From Diphasiastrum complanatum (lineage: Eukaryota > Streptophyta > Lycopodiopsida > Lycopodiales > Lycopodiaceae), in contig CM055094.1 in the NCBI GenBank assembly GCA_029204225.1, positions 69,537,566 through 69,601,565 on the forward strand: DNA of 64,000 bases. Direction: 5' to 3'. The position numbers were made by a program, and so were the translations under genes. Below the pieces are notes generated by a model. That model did no database searches. It was not told the DNA's origin and saw nothing but the letters and a program-made list of their open reading frames with translations. Positions within the stretch are counted from its first letter, which is position 1. Each line of letters starts with the position of its first letter. Positions 1 through 10,930 of this stretch are shown one piece after another.

Positions 1-1625
1 GGGCATGCATGCAATCAAAAGAGAGAGACGTGAATTGTTTTTTTCTCTCGAAAATCGATTTTAGATTATATACTAGTTTGTACAAAAATGCATGTTAAAA
101 GCATAACTTAAAGAAGCCTAAGTTTATCAGCTTCTTTAAACAGGAATAGAGGAGAGATGACAAAATCACCAGTCCTAGATTCTCTACTATTAATATCTAA
201 CCATATGTTTCAAAGAGCAATGACTCTAATACATTGCTAAAAATCATTAACATTTACATCATCAAAAGTGATATCGACATTCAGTAGTACATCTCATGTG
301 TGGCTGAATCTCCTAAATTTGACATGAAAGTGAGCAATTAAGAGGTTAGTCATTGATTTCCAAATTGGAGCATAACAATGAAAGAATAGATGAATGACAT
401 CCTCATCTAATTTTTTGCATTTAGAGTAGACATGTGACACATCACCTTTATAACTAGCATGAATGGGATGAGAGCTGAAGAAATTTTAAGAGAAAAGATT
501 CTAAGCTTTCTAGTTTTGATTTTGCGAGCGCGTCAAAATCTAGTCCTCCAAAGATGAGGGAAATTATAAAGTTTCCTTTGAACCACAAGAAGGTGAAGTT
601 GGGCTCTTTCGTGGTAGAAAAGGCCTTAAAAATCACTTGTTATTGCAGTCAATAGACGTGGAGGTAGAGATAGGGCCTAGGTCTCCATGAGAGAAAGAAA
701 AGAAAGGAAGTTAGTTTCTCAATTAAAAAGGCCGAGATCAAATTTGAGATGGGAAAGGCTGAGAGAAATGGAATTCATGATGTGGCCCCACGTGACAAGA
801 CCTTTATGGATTAGGCTTCAACATAGTCTATTTGCGATTAGATCTGGTGGCCTAGAGTTGATGGTAATCGCTTTAGAAAACCGTAGAGACTCCAAAGGGG
901 AAATGGAGCTACCACCTGTCCAGAAGGTGAGCTCCCACATAAAGATGAGACCCTAGTAATGGACTTAAACAGAGGAGGAAGGGAGACAGAGAAGAAGAAA
1001 AATGGTCGAGTGAACTCAAAAAATAAGAATGAGGAATATTACACACCAGACGAAGAAGAGGAGGGAAAATATCCGTCAACATAAGGGTCCAACGTTGAAC
1101 GGACAAGTAAAATTGAAGTGTATTTGACTATAGAGGAGAGAAGAGAGAGAGAGAGAGAGAGAGGAGACGAGAGAACTGAGACAGAGACGAGACGGTGAGA
1201 GAGTAGATGAGAGAGAATGAGACGAGAGAGAGAGAGAGAGAGAGAGAAGCCCAAGTCCCCCAACTTTTTAGGAGCCCCGCAAATATCCCAATATAATAGA
1301 CTAGGTCCGTTGTTCCCAAAGGAATTTTCTGAAAGTCTTAGCAATGGAGAGGGAATAAGAAGGGGGGAGAAACCAGGTGAGGAGAAAGTGGGTGAAGTAT
1401 GCGGAGATGATATGTTTGAGAACAATGAGTCTAGCTAGAAAGGAGAAGTTGGAAGAGTCCCAAAGCAAAATTTTGGATCTAATTCTCTTGATGATCCAAT
1501 TGAATCGATCTTTGTTAGAAAGGGAAGCTCCAAGAGGGAAAGTACCATGATCAAGGATGTTAAGGCCTAGTTTTTGGCACCAATCAAGGAACATTGTGAG
1601 AGAGAACAATAATATCAAATTTTTG
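1..1625 (-). pseudogene. LINE (L1-like) remnant: RT tail and zinc-binding domain
   Basis: Read on the minus strand, 1618-1301 encodes the end of a LINE reverse transcriptase: the stretch around NKDRFNWIIKRI, LARLIVLKHIISAYFTHFLL and FRKFLWEQ matches the usual pattern of a trailing RT domain ending in FLW. Downstream, about 1300-1240 reads LLYWDICGAPKKLGDLGF, the W-x-x-C-PKK-GGLGF signature that follows it. At about 430-240 a Cys/His pattern with LFFHCYAPIWKS is recognisable as the zinc-binding domain that closes plant LINE ORF2. Frames shift repeatedly and a GA microsatellite interrupts the gene. The first 640 bases are repeated at 21703-22276 in the same orientation. The 5' part (endonuclease, RT core) is absent. 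Family assignment is inferred from these motifs. Confidence 0.72.
1133..1246. repeat. GA-rich microsatellite block
   Basis: Two runs of GA dinucleotides (about 1138-1162 and 1224-1247) are separated by degenerate GAGAC-type sequence. The block lies inside the LINE remnant, directly after its PKK-GGLGF motif, and appears to have expanded within the dead coding sequence. Confidence 0.85.
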
Positions 1626-1832
1626 AAAATTGATCAAAGAGTTTAAAAAATCACAAGAGCAAGCTAACTCAAATAGAAGAAGAGAGGTAGACTGGCTGGT
1701 GGTGAAGGTCAATAATGCAGGCCCAATCGTTAGCAAGGAGTTGTTGGGAACATCACAGAAGATGAAAGGATGAAAGGAGGGGAACGAATTAAGCTTATGA
1801 AGATGGAAAATGAGCAGTTCTATAGCAATTAC

Positions 1833-3136
1833 TGAAGAAACCAAGAGTTTCTATCTTTCAAAGCCTTAGCATTTTTCCTCAGTTTTTCATTTGCTATTTT
1901 TCGCAACTGTGCATCTTGAACTAGTTTCGCATAGTCTGCATTTTTGAACTGTTTTGTCGCACAGTTCGCATTTTTGGGTCATGAGGAAGATTCATTCCTA
2001 GGTCTAAAACACTTAGAAAATAACTCTGGCAACTTTTCCCGACATTGTCGCATTTCTTGCATTTTTGCAAAAAAGAAGACATTGTCCCTAAAATGCCTTA
2101 GAAAGGGTCTAGACCCTTAGAAAAAGGGACACTCACCATTAGAAAAGTGACACTCACCATTAGAAAAGTGACATTTGCCCTTAGAACTGTTTTATGCCCT
2201 AACGTCGGCTTTTTTTTGCCCTTCAGCTTTTTCGCCTTTTGGAAAAAAGTGACACCTGCTCTTAGAAATGCTTTTTGTTCTACTGTCATGTTTTTCGCCT
2301 ACCCTTAAAAAGGGACACCTGTGCTTAGAACTGGTTTTTGGATTAAATCGGCTTTTTCGCCCTTCGAAAAAAGCGACGCTATCGCCAAATGCCTTAAAAC
2401 CCTTTTTAGGCATACCTTTGGCTTTTTCACCTTTTTGCGAGAAAGGCGACACTGAAAAAGCAAAGCTGACCTTTAAATCCATAAGGTGTCTTTTTGGCAA
2501 AAGAAAAGGTGCCCTTGAAAAAGCGACATTGCTCTTAAAGTCGCAAAAATGTCCTTTAGCAAAAAAAAACAAAGGCCTGCAGCGTGAAGGCACTACGCAA
2601 TGGACAAAAGGCAAATGATTCATAGAGGACAATGACAGAAAATTGGAATCAGTTTTGTTTAAGACTAATGCATTTTTTTTTATTAGATCTTTTAGACTTA
2701 ATCAGATCCCTGGATTGATCACATGAAAGGATCAATGAAGGATACAGATATATGCAGACAGTCTAAGATAGCTCTAGAGTGAGTTTACAGATTAGTAGTA
2801 GCTAGTCATATTATTCGTGAGAAGAGAACATGTCTCCCGTGCCAACGCGCTGATCTGAGAATCAGACAGCACTGAAGAAAAAATATTGTGAATTCAGTTC
2901 TGATAATAGAAGTGATCTTCTCAATGCTCTGTTTTTGTGATGTGTATGATCTGCAAAATTGAAATGCATGCTAGCAGTAGATAGATTTTTGCTGTTGTTT
3001 TACTCAACATTATCTGCTGCTTACAAGTTTGATTTTTTACAACAAACCGTCAGAAGCAATCTGGGGCTTGGAAGAGAATTAGACCGCAGTCAGTAGCAGT
3101 AGCTACTCCTGCCAAGTCGGCTCTATCTAGCCTTCA
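1833..3136 (+). mobile_element. Copia-type LTR, solo or truncated
   Basis: This 1.3-kb block is similar throughout to 46689-48109, where the same sequence directly follows a Copia RNase H and a purine-rich tract and is therefore a 3' LTR. Here no RNase H precedes it and no initiator-tRNA primer-binding site follows, so it is a solo LTR or an isolated end. Inside are many short repeats of a TTAGAA-xx-gcgaca-like phrase and of ttttcgcc at about 2090-2560. The start is put at TG in tgaagaaacc; the end, where similarity to the other copy stops, is uncertain by about 10 bases. Reading frames inside it look accidental. Confidence 0.6.
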
Positions 3137-3500
3137 TCCTCGGGAATGTCAGAAACTCCGATCAGCGGAGCTATTTCCTTATTCCCATCAGTGGACTCAG
3201 AGCACCTTGACGCTTCCGGATTTCCATTAATGATTTCAGAGCATCTCAACGTTTCACAATTCCAACAATTACAAAGAGGTAGAAAAGAGAGGGCCACAAG
3301 CAACAAGAAAAAAGGAGAAAGGACTCCTTCGAAAAGAATGGAAGAAGAGGCAAGAGCAAAGAGGCCACGGATGAGCTTGGTGATGTCGTTTGGTAGTCCA
3401 AAAGAAGAACAACACACAAACAGGTAATTCCAGTTGATGTGGTTGAAAGCTTATTTAAATTCTATCTAAAGCAAAAGGGCCTGGTAGTTAAACCAAAAAG
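3137..3500. other. No gene recognised between LTR and Copia remnant
   Basis: An open frame of 93 codons runs at 3146-3427 (+), Ser/Lys/Arg-rich with a basic patch near KKKGERTPSKR. The opposite strand is also open (3127-3417), hydrophobic in the middle. Neither shows a known domain. Function unknown; possibly leader sequence of a retrotransposon. Confidence 0.35.
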
Positions 3501-5290
3501 ATGATTGCGCAGTTACGATGTGCTTCCTGTTGATTTATATCACAGCAGCACCGATGCATTCTCCTGAGACGCTTTTGCAGTCATCTTTTAGGGATGCCCA
3601 ACTTGCATCGCTATAGGATTTGATCTGGAATCCTTCATGCCGAGAGAAACACAGCCCATAATCCTTCGTCTGTTGAAGGTATTGCAAAATTCTCTTGGCT
3701 ATCTTCTAGTGCGTAGGGCCTAGATTGTATTAAATTGCCTCCTTCTAAAAGCTGTATATGCAATGTCAGGGAGTGTATTATCTACCAAGTACATGAGTGA
3801 TCCGATTAACCTCTTGTAGGGCACGTTCTGCATGGCTTCCTGCTCTCCTACATTCTGCAAGCAGTCTTGCTTGGTCAGAAGTGTTCCAGCTACCATCGGC
3901 ATATTAGCTCCCTTGTAGTCTGTCATTTGAAAATCATCAATGATTTTTTGGATGTATCTTGACTGGTGAAGATACAGATTTTCTCTGTCAAGATCTCTTT
4001 CAATCTGCAATCCTAGGTAGCATCTTGCTTCCCCTAGATCTGATATTTCAAAAGGCTATGAAATATCGTGCTTCACCTGAGCAATCAGCTCGTCACTACT
4101 GGATAGGATCAAAGTGTCATCCATGTAGACTGCTATGATTGTGATTTTTCCATATGTGACCTTTGTATAGACATTATAGTCGGCCATCAACGGTTGAGAT
4201 TTAAGGATCTAAGAGTGTGATCCTTCTTCTTATACCACTACTTGGCAGACTACTTCAATCCGTATATGCTTCTTTGCATTCGGCAGACATAGTTTGCAAA
4301 GCGTGAGCAGATGAATCTTGGTGATTGGTCCATATAGACCTCTTCATTCAACTCACCATGTAGGAAGGCGGCCTTTTCATCCACTATGTCGATCTTGAGA
4401 CTGTACGTTGCTGCATATGCAAATAATAGGTGTAAGTAAGGACGAATGCTTTACAACTGGAGAAAAGGTCTCAGTATAGTCAAGAGAAATCTTTCGCCAC
4501 CAATTTGGCCTTGTATTTCGATACGTTGCCATCAGGTCCATACTTGTATTTGAAAACCCATTTGCACATCACAGCCTTCTTGTCTGTTGGTAATGGCTCC
4601 AGATTCCATACATGATTCTGCTCCATGGAATTCATTTCGTCTTCCATCGCTTTAATTCACTTGTCCTTATTTGGATAGCTGATAGCTTTCTCATATGTTT
4701 GAGGTTCTCCTCCAAATCCATAAAACTCATCTAATATAAAGGCTGAGCTGTCAGATACAAATCTGACAGGTGCTCTTCTTTTTCTCATGAATCTTCTTGG
4801 AGTGTCTGCAGTCAGATCGATTGCCTTGTCTTTGCCAAGTCTCTTGCTTTTGCTGACTGCGAACTAGTGTGAGTAGCAGGTGTCTTGGGTACAGAATGTG
4901 TGTCTTGTTGCTCATTGTTTGAACAATCTCTTTGTTCATCTAGAATTTCAGCATCTTGCTTCGGATGCTCAAGGTTCGTTCCCTCCGTAGATGTTGGTAG
5001 GTCATAGTAGCCTTTGGTCAAGATTTCGTAGCCAACTGGATCTCCATCAGCCACTGTTTTTTACTCATCAAATTTGACGTCTCTGACAGTCTTGATTTGT
5101 TTGATGTCAACAGGCATGTAGATCATGTAGTATGATGAATGAACATCATATCCTACGAGGAATCCCTGCTCCACCTTTTCATCCAGCTTCTTTCTTTTCT
5201 GATCTAGAATTCAGTGTTCGGTAAAAGCGCCAGTTGAAAGGCCGCTTCAACTTTTTGATCTGGCACATAGTTGAGGGTCATATCCCAGGA
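3500..5290 (-). pseudogene. Copia pol remnant (integrase end, RT, start of RNase H)
   Basis: On the minus strand the order is: integrase C-terminal tail (about 5290-5060), a hydrophilic linker (5054-4740), the RT entry motif for CKWVFKYKYGPDG (about 4570-4500), a DEKAAFLHGELNEEVYM stretch (about 4390-4330), the catalytic YMDD (about 4110), the LGEARCYLGLQIERD block (about 4040-3990), the YKRLIGSLMYL block (about 3820-3780) and a YSDASWAS motif near 3590 that starts RNase H. Copia elements use this order. In-frame stops (for example between RT catalytic and primer-grip regions) and frameshifts make it non-coding. The gag, protease and integrase core are missing, as is the 3' LTR. YMDD in place of YVDD is a tolerated variant. 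Confidence 0.8.
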
Positions 5291-5672
5291 CGCCTGCGGT
5301 ATGATGTTGAGACCAACAGTATGTTGTCGGGACTATTCGGTCCAGGAACTAGTTGTCTCCATATCTGTCGCGGCTTGTGGTTCTGAGTGTTCCTTGCATG
5401 AACCGGAATGGGTTGAGCTCTTAGGGATTAAGCTCTAACTTGTCGGTTGAGTTGGATGGCTTGCTTGGGTGGAAGTTACTTGTTTATGGCTGTCCAGTCT
5501 GCGTGGCGCCAAGTTGGCTTTCAGTGCTCGTGATGAAGCTTTTGGTTGGTTAAGTCTGATGTAAGTCAGACCGCTTGCTTGGAATGGATGTTACTCATTT
5601 GTAACGAAGCTTCGAGTTGGTTAAATTTGATGTATGTCGAGCGACTGGCTTGGAGGGAAGTCACCCACATCG
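5291..5672. repeat. Imperfect short tandem repeats, no gene
   Basis: Three related units of about 60-70 bases (starting near 5442, 5540 and 5611) each contain a gttggtt/gttgagtt phrase, a cttgcttgg or actggcttgg phrase and a gaagtyac/atgttac phrase. No coding signal or domain is recognisable. The block abuts the start of segment A. Confidence 0.4.
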
Positions 5673-6015
5673 GGACAAAAAGGGCCATTGGAAGTCTGAA
5701 TGCCGAAAAAAATCTTCGGAATCGGGCAAGGGAAAATCAAAGCAAACAAGTAACCTTGTCGATGAAGGTGAAGTTGAAGACTCTAGCATCTTTATATTAG
5801 CATTGTCATCCAATCAATATAATCAAGCTTGGTACATTGACTCGGGAGCCACAAAACACATGATAGGTAATAAAGAAGTAGCTTGAAAGAGTTGGATAAT
5901 GGAACGTCTGTGTCACAAGCAAATGGTGATGTGTGCAAGTCAAAGGGGATAGGCACTGTTTCCACCAACTACATGATGGCAAAAGCATAATGATAAAGGA
6001 GGTACTTTATGTATA
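5673..6015 (+). pseudogene. Copia gag end and protease fragment
   Basis: The frame reads the last half of a zinc knuckle (KKGHWKSEC) and, 40 residues on, a Copia protease active site in AWYIDSGATKHMIGNKE. It then continues in a shifted frame into the ANGDVCKSKGIGTV block typical of the protease/pre-integrase junction. A longer copy lies at 55970-56815, where the complete knuckle CFYCGKKGHWKFEC is present. This truncated end marks the low-coordinate limit of the similarity between segments A and C. Not translatable as a whole (stop after GNKEVA, frameshift after MMAK). Confidence 0.75.
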
Positions 6016-7297
6016 TGCAACTTAAAAATTTAATTTTACATGCATTAATAGGCTCTCAACCTAGATGACACACCAACATCATCACTTAGCCAACCATAAT
6101 CAAATAAAGATTGTCTATTTAATTCACAAAATCATTTTCTATATGTTATTTTTTTTGTTTTTATCATATCTTTACTCATGCACACATATTGAATTAGAGC
6201 TCAATCCTTGAGGTAAGAAAAGAAAAATAATCATTTTTTGATGGGTCCAAGACAACTAGGACCTGAAAATAGATAATTACTGGGATCCAATGTAATAGAG
6301 TCACATATTTATTATTGAGAATATTTGTGACAATGCCATTGATATACCACAATGTTCTTGTTTTATTGCAAAACCATAGAAAGAATTCAAGGTTTTTCTA
6401 AACGTAATCTTAGTTTTCACTTTTTAACAAAGAGAATGTCGTTGGCCCCCACAACAGAATCTGTGGGAGTCAAAAGTTTACAACAATTTTTTTTAAATAT
6501 GCACCTTTTTGATGCCACAAGGTGCACATAAAAAAATTTACCTTTTTTCACATGCACCTTTTGTCCAGAAGCTGCATGTAAAAACAAATTACGGCAAAAA
6601 CAACATTGAAAACAAAAAGTAAAAACAAAAATTACGGCAGGGAAGGATGATATGCCTCCTCCCGCCATTATGCCCTAGGGTGTCCGCCATTGGGTTACCG
6701 CCCTCGAGGGACCTCCTTGGGCAGAATGCCCTTGCAGGGTGACCTCCCTCCCCCTCAGGTGAACGCCCTTCCTGCGAGGATTGCCCTTGGAGGGTGACCT
6801 TCCCTACCCTTTCATTTATCTTGGAAACATTATTTAATTACGAAAAAAGGTATTCCTAATTGACATAGAAGCAGTTCAGATGAACATGTGTTCATTTGAG
6901 TCATTTCTTGAAAATGGAATGAGTCAATATCCTTCTAACTACATAAAATGAAATGGATACTTTGTGTCTATTCTGCTCACTTTTTGAACAAATTAAAAAG
7001 CAAAATGGGCATTTGGTTTTTTCAGAAAAAGATTGCCGCATGTTTCATCTTGTGCGTCAGGCGTCAAGCTGCCACGTGCTGACTTGAGAGTGGTTAAAAA
7101 AAAGTCAAATTGCTCATTATGCTTCATAATCAGCATGTAGGAACTTTCAAAGTATCCATTACACAATGGAAAGTGTTGGCATAGGCCATTTTGCTTGGTT
7201 TTGCTTTCTAAAATTTTTCAGGCTTCGGGTCTCGCCTAAAAGATTTTGAAGATCCTTACGGACAAAATGGCATATATGCCCAACCCATTCCATACTA
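6016..7297 (+). mobile_element. Dispersed hairpin repeat, copy in segment A
   Basis: This 1.3-kb repeat occurs again at 56816-58062 (same orientation), 20345-21650 (inverted) and 63681-64000 (inverted, cut by the window). Its first 380 bases resemble 49320-49680, next to a CACTA-type remnant. At 6440-6600 it holds successive short inverted repeats (CCCACA/TGTGGG; ttttttgatgccac flanked by gcacc/ggtgc; ACATGCACCTTT/ctgcATGT). At 6655-6815 there is a GC-rich block with two copies of gccctt-g-agggtgacc. No protein domain is seen. A non-autonomous DNA transposon is a reasonable guess; the termini and target duplication are not resolved. Confidence 0.55.
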
Positions 7298-7730
7298 CAT
7301 AATGATTATAAGGATTAACCGTGACTTATCAACTCTCACAAGGAAAACAACGTTTTTAGAGTTACTAGTTAGTTATTATTATCTTCAAGCAGAAGTCACT
7401 ATTAGAGATACAAAGATGATTAATTCTCTAACAACGACTTACTGCATGGAAGGCATGATAATCATAATCTCTCAATTAGAAGAGTTGGTGTATTTCCAGT
7501 TTATTTTCGTAAATTCATCACAGTCAAGGCAAAGCGATGACTTCCATTCTTGAAAAAGCTGGCGTAGTCTGCCGTTAGAGGCAAGAGATAGCGCTGCAAA
7601 CTGTTGTGTTAGTAAGTCTAAACTTCGGCATTCAAGTAACTATCAGACTCAAACAGTTACTATAATTCAACATTAAGAGGACAAATTACGTTGCAAGTGG
7701 CTTGAGTTGATGAACTGTCTTGCGTAGGAA

Positions 7731-8473
7731 TTATTTGGAGCCCGAGAAAATTGCTTTCAGACGGTCTATTGTCTTCTGATCCAAGATCAAAAATGATTTC
7801 TGTAGCACTTCATCCTTGATGTTTGAGCCATACTTACCTGGGCGGGGTCAATCGGTGATCAAGAAGGCCGATGGCCTAGAGCTGCCTGCGCCATTGCACT
7901 CGAAATGGTTTGGAAACCAGGGCTCTGGCTGTTCAGAGCAACCACGGCTTGAGCGGGTGCATCTCCTACATTGAGCTGAAAGTGAATGAGTCATCTAGGA
8001 AAAATCATGACCTCACCTTTGCTGATGACCTTGGCAAATAGCTTGTTGTCAGCGGTGACAAAACCAGCGTACAAAGTTCCTTTTACAACATAAATGATCT
8101 CGGATGCACGGGGGTGGGTGTGAGGTTGGATAATTCCTCCCTTTGCAAAAGCAAGCTTGGCAAAGGATAACCCAAGAGAGTTTAAGCCCGCAAACGTATC
8201 CACGTCAGCAAGAGTAGCGCTGGCTCCGACACTGTTGTTAGTCTGGGGAGGAGCTGTGAGGCCATCAAAAACGAAATCATCTGTTGTGACAGCGGCTGGT
8301 GTTTTGCAAGGGTAGCCGTTCAGGTATAAATCCTTGGTAAGATCAGCAACACAAAAGTCCTGTAAAGGATCCGCATCGGCGGCATTGACATTGAGAGGCG
8401 CGAATTGTACCAGAAGCAAGGCCGGGAATACCAGCAGCCCTGCAAAAATGTTGAAGAAAGTAGAGGACTCCAT
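7731..8473 (-). pseudogene. Germin-like protein pseudogene (copy A)
   Basis: Starting at 8473 on the minus strand, the frame follows the intact GLPs of copies B and C: signal peptide, Cys pair, NNS sequon, and first germin box with H-T-H-PRAS-E. It is then cut by a nonsense codon right after MIFPR, where GGA of B/C has become TGA (about 7994-7996). The metal-binding His of the second germin box lies beyond the stop. Further down, 65 bases replace six bases of the B/C sequence at 7831-7895, bringing a frameshift and more stops; this insert is U1 snRNA sequence (see below). The original stop is at 7731-7733. Other changes include Asp to Ala before AKGG and Arg to Lys in LFAKV. A truncated 160-residue product would lack part of the cupin barrel and is unlikely to work. 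Confidence 0.9.
7830..7901 (+). pseudogene. U1 snRNA 5' fragment captured in the GLP pseudogene
   Basis: The plus strand reads ATACTTACCTG from 7830, the exact 5' end of U1 snRNA that pairs with 5' splice sites. Next comes the stem-loop I region containing GATCAAGAAGG (the U1-70K loop) flanked by complementary arms around GGTCAATCGG and CCGATGGCC. Then comes the start of stem-loop II with the U1A-type loop CCATTGCACTC. After this the sequence is GLP again. The Sm site, stem-loops III and IV and any snRNA promoter (USE/TATA) are absent, so it is a truncated, presumably silent copy. It is missing from GLP copies B and C. The last bases (GCACTC) are shared by U1 and GLP, which looks like a microhomology junction. 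U1 identity rests on well-known family motifs, not on a search. Confidence 0.85.
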
Positions 8474-9154
8474 GTTGTCTGAAATGAACGTTGTTGAAAA
8501 CCTCAGCTTATATATACGACGTAAGATGGACTGAAACTATTGCAACAAGACAGATGCGTATGTCGCTGAACTGAGAGATTGAGCGATGCCTATGTGAGAT
8601 CGAGATCTGCGCAACAGATATATAATACAGTGGTGAAGATGGACGCTCGCGTAACGCCCAAGTAACTAGCTTCGAAGATAGATGAGAGGAATTTCCTACG
8701 CCTTTGCTGCATGCCTCCAACATAGTTGCGTGACAGAATTGAAGTCAATTATCGGTCGTATTTTGGAGATGAAGGCAGAGATGGTAGAGTTTCTAGGGTT
8801 TTAAAACTTGATTTTCAGTGACAGGATTTTATATTGTTATCAAACTTGATGAAGTCTCAACCAAGGATAAATTCGAGCTCAAAAGATGTTTTGTTCAAGT
8901 TGAAAGACCTACGACTAAGTGGCAAAGCCAAAAACTTATGATGCTCAAATGTATAACACTAAAATAGGCTGAATTTTTGTCTATAGAATATTTACAAAAG
9001 TTCAAAAGCACCAAGTAAAATTCCAATTTCAACAAACGTCCTCTAAATCTTCACCTAGTTTTTAGAATGGATTTTTTCTTTTTTACACATAATTGGCATG
9101 TCAGTATTTTGCAGAAACATGGAACTGTGATTGTTGGGCGAATTTTTCGTTGAG

Positions 9155-9280
9155 GGATTGGTCCCGTCGGAAGATCCCCGACAAGGGGAAGGGACCACAC
9201 CGCCCTTACGCAAGTGGTTAGGATAACACCGCATCCAATCCCGAGGGCCGTCATAGTCACCCCATACTCTCGGGTCAATG
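9155..9280. other. Conserved stem-loop island upstream of the GLP (copy A)
   Basis: Two neighbouring stem-loops are visible: TGGTCCC (9159-9165) with GGGACCA (9191-9197), with an inner GTCGG/CCGAC pair, and CCCGAG (9240-9245) with CTCGGG (9269-9274). The same island stands at about 14933-15055, 36273-36400 and 59813-59930, with the outer stem kept in all four copies. It lies 0.7-0.8 kb upstream of the GLP start. A phrase agtggttaggrtaac resembles a tRNA D-arm, but no tRNA fold or B box is present. Role unknown. Confidence 0.5.
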
Positions 9281-10216
9281 AGAATTTTTCAGGCTCTTAG
9301 AGGTATAACCGCTCGAAGATGAATAACTGCTATTGATTGACTTCTCAGATTTCTTGGTCTAGAAAGAAATGTCAGGTAATATATGCTAGTAAGATGAATG
9401 GCTACTCAAGTTCACTACTCAGCTTCTTCATCTGGAAAGAAATGCTAGTGATGCTGATTTAAATCTTGAGTAGGATCTAACCGGACCTTGGGAGACCCTA
9501 AACTAGAAACCACTCTAGTCTTAATAGGATCCAAACCTCTATGGGATGCTAGTAAGATTTGGAGGGATTCTAGAAGGGGGTCACGAGAGGCCCTCCTAAA
9601 TCCATCCTACAAATTCAATGTACTATCTATGACAAGGCCAGCTGTTATATCTCAACATACTTTGGGAGTTTGGCTCATGTGCCTATATGTGTCGTCATAT
9701 TGTTAACTTCATCGATACTCTCAGATTGGGATTGGCATAATCGATCCTGACATATGGTTCTACATGATCACGAGATGGGTCACTGAGAAACTCGAGGCAC
9801 TTTCAGTCGATTTGGGACATTGTTTTGATGTCGGATTTGGTTGCGTAGATGTGTCATATAGGCAAGATGTTGCTACAATGTTATCAGAACTTCTTAAAGA
9901 CTCCTTTTGCATCATTGTGATCATCTTCAAAGTGATCTCGTAGGGTATTATCATTACCAAAGGCACGGTGGTGTAGGGGAGCTTTTGCCTTGTTTTATGC
10001 CTAAAGTCTCTAGCTATTCTATGCTACTTAAATAATAAAGAGACGAGGAAGCAAAGCTATGCTAGGGTCTTTCTAAAAACCCAAATTCCTATCTAAGTTT
10101 GGAGGTCGAGGTTGGTGAACATAAGATCATATGGATAACTTTGTATGTTCTTACACAAGTTTTTTCCCAATTGATGTGGACTTTCATGTGATGATTAGTT
10201 CTGGAGTTTTATGCGA

Positions 10217-10308
10217 TGCTTATTGGCTTCGTGAATAACAAACTTTACTACTTCATCGGTGCTAATTGGCTTCGTGAATGACAAACTTTACTACTTCATC
10301 GGCTTGAA
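10217..10308. repeat. Tandem repeat (about 45 bp), two units, copy A
   Basis: Units of the type gcttattggcttcgtgaata, then acaaactttactacttcatcgg, occur about twice here. Matching arrays have three units at 37318-37450 (copy B), three at 15871-15998 (copy D) and one at 60868-60917 (copy C). It is non-coding, a variable-number repeat inside the duplicated segment. Confidence 0.75.
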
Positions 10309-10930
10309 ATATCCACCACCTCTGAATGCTACTCTTAAATAAGCAGCTGCACAATGCTAACAATGGGTCCACCAAGCCAGAAAAGGATCACGTAGTGAAA
10401 TCTGTTATTAGTGAAATGTTGGTTCAATTTCAGAATCTATTTAATTGTCACAACAACATGAAAGTAGTTTTGTCTAGTTCTTGCTCTATAGGACACGTGA
10501 TAAAATAGGGAATGAAAGATGTAAGTTTTTGGTTCTTGGCATGCACGGGTCCTGTTCTTGGTGTGGATACCTGTGAAGTGAATATATGAGAGTGAATTTG
10601 ACGATGATGCCTCAATCGAGCTTTTGCTATAATTGTGTACTGATTGTTTGCACATTGATTGTTTACCTTTTGGCTTTAATTGTTCTTAATTACTTTGATG
10701 ATTATGTTCTGCTGCGTGTCGAATAGCTGAAGGTGCAGTGTTGAAAAAAGGTCATGAGATGATAGGAAGCAATTCAAAATAGTCGAAGTAAATAGACGAC
10801 TTCATCGAGCACAACAGAATGAACCTTCTTTTTCTGTGCATGACTATGCCCATCAATATTGAACAAACAGGTAGTGATAGAAATCACGTTCAACCTTTAG
10901 CAACTAACTTTGAAATTGCTAGCAACTAAG

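Noticed and set aside
2098-2632. Open frames of 116 and 146 codons on opposite strands, rich in Lys, Phe and Ser
   Set aside because: They lie within the repetitive LTR shared with 46689-48109; the codons come from degenerate word repeats and no domain is seen.
5546-5800. 84-codon frame preceding the Copia protease
   Set aside because: Mostly tandem-repeat sequence running out of frame into gag; not a gene.
9200-9280. Possible tRNA gene (agtggttagg resembles a D-arm)
   Set aside because: No acceptor stem, anticodon arm or B box at proper spacing could be found in any of the four copies.
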